Source of the DNA: Tabrizicola sp.
GTDB lineage: Bacteria > Pseudomonadota > Alphaproteobacteria > Rhodobacterales > Rhodobacteraceae
Direction of reading: 5' to 3'
DNA: 64,000 bases
Assembly (NCBI RefSeq): GCF_016793705.1
Contig: NZ_JAEULO010000023.1
Location: 22,589 to 86,588, forward strand
Every line of letters begins with the position of its first letter. The stretch's first letter is position 1. Under the pieces are notes generated by a model. It was given only the letters and a program-made list of their open reading frames with translations. It was not told the origin of the DNA and did no database searches. This document shows positions 60,567-64,000 of this stretch, piece after piece. A program made the translations under genes and the position numbers.

Positions 60567-61037
60567 ATGCCGACCCCGAACACTCCTCCCGTTGCCGTCC
60601 GGCTCGCCGGGCCGGAAGACCTGCCCGAAGTCCACCGGATGCTGATCGCGCTTTCGGCGCAACATGGCGTTCCCACGACCGTCACGCCCCGGCTTCTGGC
60701 CCGAATCGCGCTGGAGGGGCGGGCGGCGCGACTGCTGGTCGCGCTGCGTCCCGACAGTCCGCAGCGCCATCCGGTGGGCTTCGCACTGATGCTGATGGGC
60801 CGCAACATGGTGGCCGGGGCGGACTGGGGCGTGGTCGAGCAGGTCTATGTGCAGGAACCCGACCGCAAGCGCGGCATCGGGCGGGCGCTGGTCGCGGCGG
60901 CGCGTGCCGAGGCGGCAGAGGCGGGCTGCGAGGGGGTGACGGTCAGCTCGCGGCCCGTGACCGACGGATCGGCCCTTGCCTGGCGCGCGCAGGGGCTGGA
61001 CCTGTCAGAGCCCGAGCCGCGCTTTGCGGCAGCGTGA
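60567..61037 (+). CDS. GNAT-family acetyltransferase
   Basis: A 156-residue N-acetyltransferase. The acetyl-CoA loop is EQVYVQEPDRKRGIGRALVA; AVRLAGPEDLPEVHRML starts the fold. Substrate unknown. Start MPTPNTPPVAVRLA has GAAGGA upstream; the longer frame is not coding. Single plus-strand gene. Confidence 0.9.
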   Translation: MPTPNTPPVAVRLAGPEDLPEVHRMLIALSAQHGVPTTVTPRLLARIALEGRAARLLVALRPDSPQRHPVGFALMLMGRNMVAGADWGVVEQVYVQEPDRKRGIGRALVAAARAEAAEAGCEGVTVSSRPVTDGSALAWRAQGLDLSEPEPRFAAA

Positions 61038-61145
61038 GCCAGGGGCCGGATCGCCTGCGGCGAGGTTGACCCCGGCCGGGCCATTGGCCCACGGCCAGGG
61101 TCGTGCTTGAACAGGGGCAGGACCGGGCCGATCCTGCCTGATCAC

Positions 61146-61631
61146 CTAGAACCCGCTGATCATGTCGCAGACGGCGCGAAGACGGACCGGGTCCGCGACG
61201 AAGTTGGTCGCCATCGGAGTCGAGTTCTCGGCAGTTTCGGCCCCTTCGGTGGGCTGCGGCGACGGCTCCGAAGTGGTATCGGCCGGAGCGGTGTTTTCGG
61301 CGGTCTGCGCGCCTTCGGTGGGTTGGGGCGAGGGTTCCGACGTGGTATCCGCCGGCGCGGTGTTCTCGGCGGTCTGTGCACCTTCGGTCGGCAGGTTGGC
61401 GCATTGGTCGCGCAGCGCCTGCTGGTCCTCCGGCGTCAGCGAGGACCAGCCGGTCTTGGCTTCCTCGGCGGTGCGCAGCGTGACCATGCCGTCATCGCTG
61501 TAGAAGGCCGCGCCCGAGCGGGTGGACAGGCCTTCGGTGTCGATCGCGTTTCCGGCGTTGCCGTCGGCTTCGGTCTGCGCCAGGGCGGGGGCCACCAGAA
61601 GGACGGCGAAGAGGGGGGCGTAAAATTTCAT
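61146..61631 (-). CDS. Secreted protein with tandem Pro/Thr/Glu repeats
   Basis: A 161-residue protein. The signal peptide MKFYAPLFAVLLVAPALAQ is followed by a domain of about 60 residues, then two and a half copies of a 23-residue repeat (PTEGAQTAENTAPADTTSEP...). It ends with VADPVRLRAVCDMISGF. The repeat region is probably a flexible spacer, subject to copy-number change. Family not recognised. Cys77 and Cys155 may pair. Confidence 0.8.
   Translation of the reverse strand: MKFYAPLFAVLLVAPALAQTEADGNAGNAIDTEGLSTRSGAAFYSDDGMVTLRTAEEAKTGWSSLTPEDQQALRDQCANLPTEGAQTAENTAPADTTSEPSPQPTEGAQTAENTAPADTTSEPSPQPTEGAETAENSTPMATNFVADPVRLRAVCDMISGF
61215..61391 (-). repeat. In-frame tandem repeat, 69-base unit
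   Basis: Two full units and a partial third encode residues 81-103, 104-126 and 127-139 of the secreted protein. Units 1 and 2 are identical at the protein level; nucleotides differ at several third positions. Confidence 0.85.
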
Positions 61632-61784
61632 CGTTGTTCTCCAGTTCAGGTTTCACGTTGAACGACCCGGGTGCGCCCCAGCCGGAAGAGCCGGTTGCGC
61701 CAGGGTCCCGATGTGAGAACGTGGCCGGAGGACTGCTGTTCCCTGGGTCCGGGAACAACGGCGTGAATCCGCGCAGGGAAAGGC

Positions 61785-61970
61785 CTAGTGGTCGTCGTGG
61801 GCGTGGTCGCGGTCGATGAGGTAGCGCTTGTCGCAGTAGCCGCAGTCGACCCAGCCGGTTTCCTGCGGGATCGACAGCCAGACGCGGGGGTGGCCGAGCG
61901 CGCCCTCGCCGCCGTCGCAGGCGACTTTCCAGGTGGTGACGGTCTGGGTTTCCGGGGCGTCGATGGGCAT
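61785..61970 (-). CDS. Zinc-finger CHCC-type small protein (NDUFS6-like)
   Basis: A 61-residue protein. [20 protein letters not shown] and [11 protein letters not shown] form the C-x(n)-H-x(n)-C-x2-C metal site found in zf-CHCC proteins related to NDUFS6. [21 protein letters not shown] is the likely start. Alphaproteobacterial members may associate with respiratory complex I. Single small gene. Confidence 0.85.
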   Translation of the reverse strand: MPIDAPETQTVTTWKVACDGGEGALGHPRVWLSIPQETGWVDCGYCDKRYLIDRDHAHDDH

Positions 61971-62294
61971 GGGGCGGGGTCCTTGGCTGTCTTCTGTCGC
62001 TTCTAGCGGGGGCGGGGTGGGGGGCACAAGGGCGGTGTGTGGGGGCAGGTCGGCGCAACGGCGGGGAACTTGGCATTAAGTCAGGGGGTTAGGGCGGTTT
62101 TGGCGGTCTTGTTTCCGTCTTTCTCGCGTCTTCCTTCCGTCTCTACGCGCGGAAGACGCAGGGGGCGTTAACCAATCGCTGCGAATCGGGAGGTTTGGGG
62201 GTGGTTGGTCTTGCGGGTGTGGCGCCCCCCACCCCCATCCCCTCCCCACGGAGGGGGAGGGGAGGCGCTTGAGGACGGACGGCGGGGGAGCGGG
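61971..62294. repeat. Gap holding a hairpin and copy A of a 54-base direct repeat
   Basis: GCGTCTTCC / GGAAGACGC (62126-62134, 62151-62159) forms a hairpin reminiscent of the structured intergenic repeat. The dispersed C/G-rich element GTGTGGCGCCCCCCACCCCC...GAGGGGGAGGGGAGGCGCTT occupies 62217-62270. No gene. A near-copy of the latter lies at 62986-63038. Confidence 0.75.
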
Positions 62295-62870
62295 TCAGGC
62301 GATGACGGTGCAGGGCCGGAGCGGCAGTTTCAAGACGCGGATACCGGCGGGTTTCAGGGCGGATTTGAGGTGGTCGGAGAGGAAGATGCGGCCGTAGAAG
62401 AGCGGATCGATCCAGAGATCGGCGCCTTGAGCGGCATCGGCATGAACAGCTAAAATGTCCTCTTGGGCGATGCGAGAACTCCAAGTGAGCCCTGTAAGAT
62501 CAGGCTTCACGTTCTCCGACATCTTTGGGATCACCGTCTTCTTGTTCGCGGTGATGTGCAGGATGAACCACCGCCCGGGCCGCAGGGTTTTCTGGTCATA
62601 CTCATAGAGCGGCACCTCATGGATCAGCGAGGTGCCCATGTTGAAATCCGCGAGAAGATTGCGGAATTTTTCAGAGATCACCATGACACCACCTTCGATC
62701 ATGAACAGGTCGGGTGTCTTGTTTTTGTAGTCTTCTTTGTGGTCGCGGGAGTCAAAGAAGATGTAGTCTGGAACGAGATCTGGCGGCAGAGGCTTCCCGT
62801 CGAGATATATAAAGCTTCTCGAGCATGCCGCTCTACGGGGCACGGTGCTGTCTACGATATGGAAGTTCAT
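62295..62870 (-). CDS. Immunity-protein-like ORF (Imm11/DUF1629-like)
   Basis: A 191-residue cytosolic-looking protein with less GC-rich sequence than its neighbours. GVMVISEKFRNLLADFNMGT and SLIHEVPLYEYDQKTLRPG resemble the DUF1629/Imm11 immunity family; similarity was judged by eye only. No cognate toxin or secretion gene is visible. It is flanked by two same-orientation copies of a 54-base repeat. Start ATG has a poor ribosome site. Confidence 0.55.
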   Translation of the reverse strand: MNFHIVDSTVPRRAACSRSFIYLDGKPLPPDLVPDYIFFDSRDHKEDYKNKTPDLFMIEGGVMVISEKFRNLLADFNMGTSLIHEVPLYEYDQKTLRPGRWFILHITANKKTVIPKMSENVKPDLTGLTWSSRIAQEDILAVHADAAQGADLWIDPLFYGRIFLSDHLKSALKPAGIRVLKLPLRPCTVIA

Positions 62871-62985
62871 CCAACGAAGATTGTTGGTGTGATCGGTAAA
62901 CGTCGTGTTTCAGATTTTCGGAAGTGCGTCGGTCATCGGGATCCTTGGCCAGTGTCAGAGTGCGGATGTGCGGGTCATGCTGCTG

Positions 62986-63038
62986 GTGTGGAGCCCCCCA
63001 CCCCCAACCCCTCCCCACGAGGGGGAGGGGAGGTGCTT
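62986..63038. repeat. Copy B of the 54-base direct repeat
   Basis: GTGTGGAGCCCCCCACCCCC...GAGGGGGAGGGGAGGTGCTT, differing from copy A at a few positions and by one base. It contains CCCTCCCC/GGGGAGGGG inverted parts. The rest of the 62871-63076 gap shows no gene. Confidence 0.85.
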
Positions 63039-63076
63039 TGCGTCGGAGGGTAGCCGCTGACAATCCGGCAGGTCCC

Positions 63077-63853
63077 TTACCCCCCGATCAGCACCCCACG
63101 CGACTTGAGCGCGGTCAGCCAGCCCAGCCCCTGCGCGGTGCCTTTTGCCGGGCGGTATTCGCCGGCGATCCAGACCTGCGGGCCGTCGGTGTCGATGGCG
63201 TCGCAGAGGTCGGGGAGGGAGAAGCCGCCGCCGCCGGGTTCGTTGCGGGCGGGGAAGCCGGCGATCTGGACGTGGTTGATGCGGTGGCGGTGGTCGTGCC
63301 AAACCGCTTGCGCATCGCCATGCAGGCGGGCGGCGTGCCAGAGGTCGAACTGCAGGCCGACGCGCGGAGTGGCGAGGTCGTCGACGATGCGGGCGGCCTG
63401 GTCGTAGTCGTTCAGGAAATAGCCCGGCATGTCGTCGGGGTTCAGCGGTTCCAGCGTGAGCGTCAGGTCGGGGGCTTCCGCCAGCGCCCAGGCGAGGTTC
63501 TCGGCGTAGCATTGTTCGGCCTGCGGGCCCTTGGCGACGCCTGCCATGACATGCAGCCGCTCGGCTTTCAGGCGGGTGGCGTATTCGGCGGCGCGCAGGA
63601 AGCTGTCGCGGAAGCGCAACTCCATGCCGGGAACGGCGGCGAAGCCCCGGTCGCCCGAGGCCCAATCTCCGGGGGGCGTGTTGATCAGCGCGAGCGGCAG
63701 GCCGTTCAGCGCGCGCTCCCAGTCGGCCATCGGCTGGTCATAGGGAAACAGCACCTCTACCCCGTCGAAGCCGCAGCGCGCGGCCCAGTCGGGGCGGTCA
63801 AGCACAGGGACCTCGGTGAAGAGATAGGTCAGGTTGGCGGCGAAGCGGGGCAT
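63077..63853 (-). CDS. hyi: Hydroxypyruvate isomerase
   Basis: A 258-residue TIM-barrel isomerase (hydroxypyruvate to tartronate semialdehyde). Characteristic segments are RFAANLTYLFTEVP at the start, LEPLNPDDMPGYFLNDYDQA with metal-binding Glu, LQFDLWHAARLHGD, and HVQIAGFPARNEPGGG. It completes glyoxylate metabolism by the glycerate route. Another minus-strand gene ends six bases upstream, so the two are probably cotranscribed. Confidence 0.93.
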   Translation of the reverse strand: MPRFAANLTYLFTEVPVLDRPDWAARCGFDGVEVLFPYDQPMADWERALNGLPLALINTPPGDWASGDRGFAAVPGMELRFRDSFLRAAEYATRLKAERLHVMAGVAKGPQAEQCYAENLAWALAEAPDLTLTLEPLNPDDMPGYFLNDYDQAARIVDDLATPRVGLQFDLWHAARLHGDAQAVWHDHRHRINHVQIAGFPARNEPGGGGFSLPDLCDAIDTDGPQVWIAGEYRPAKGTAQGLGWLTALKSRGVLIGG

Positions 63854-63859
63854 GTCAGG

Positions 63860-64000
63860 TCAGGGCAATTCCGACGAGGGGATCACCGGGAAGAACTGCC
63901 CCGAGGACCAGAGTCCGAACCACTTATGCCCGTCGTGGTCTTCATGGCAACCCAGATCGATCAGCCGGTAGAAGGATTTCCGGTCGATCAGCGCCCAGAG
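63860..64000 (-). CDS. Unidentified protein, 5' part beyond window edge
   Basis: The C-terminal 46 residues are visible, e.g. FYRLIDLGCHEDHDGHKWFG and SSGQFFPVIPSSELP. The cysteine and histidines could bind a metal, but this is too little to name. It is in the same direction as hyi with a six-base gap, so likely the preceding gene of that operon. Confidence 0.6.
   Translation of the reverse strand, partial: LWALIDRKSFYRLIDLGCHEDHDGHKWFGLWSSGQFFPVIPSSELP

Overview
The window is high-GC DNA with dense, often overlapping genes. Gene content points to a marine or host-associated member of the Rhodobacteraceae (Alphaproteobacteria). Evidence for this is a complete beta-hydroxyaspartate cycle (bhcRABCD), an RpoH-type sigma factor with the alphaproteobacterial N-terminus, DUF2125 and DUF5928 family proteins, a membrane-anchored cytochrome-c urate hydroxylase, and many copies of an intergenic motif built on CCTCCGGCGGGGATATTTG. 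No rRNA, tRNA, CRISPR array, prophage or insertion sequence was seen. This looks like ordinary chromosome.

Layout. 1-3.4 kb: sulfate uptake operon (cysP-cysT-cysW, continuing off the left edge) with a small leader gene and an Rrf2-type regulator. 3.6-5.0 kb: Lrp-type regulator, RBBP9-like hydrolase and two tiny membrane proteins. 5.1-8.8 kb: comM-like ATPase, a GST fused to a YHS-like motif, a histidine phosphatase and cobU. 8.9-12.8 kb: rpoH, coaBC, dut and a membrane-anchored moeB-like protein. 13-20.9 kb: amidase, extradiol dioxygenase, an amino-acid ABC transporter fragment, M3 peptidase and an MgtC-like protein. 20.9-31.4 kb: a carnitine/gamma-butyrobetaine gene cluster. 31.5-38.5 kb: choline-sulfatase and the bhc cluster. 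38.6-42.6 kb: divergent GAPDH, degenerate EF-G-like protein and a zinc-ribbon potassium channel. 42.7-51.5 kb: urate catabolism. 51.6-64 kb: mixed housekeeping and accessory genes, including polA, a sulfotransferase/glycosyltransferase pair, a repeat-containing secreted protein, an immunity-like ORF and hyi at the right edge.

How the genes work together. Three neighbouring catabolic blocks converge on glycine and glyoxylate. Carnitine or gamma-butyrobetaine and choline-O-sulfate would be degraded towards glycine betaine, whose demethylation (genes not here) gives glycine. Urate would be degraded through allantoin and ureidoglycolate to glyoxylate. The beta-hydroxyaspartate cycle between them condenses glyoxylate and glycine and returns oxaloacetate. 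The most notable possible new system is the CoA-dependent butyrobetaine-to-betaine route, which carries an ADP-forming acyl-CoA ligase where an AMP-forming ligase would be expected. A second is a structured intergenic repeat whose hairpin stem changes by compensatory substitutions while its GAAGR loop is kept.
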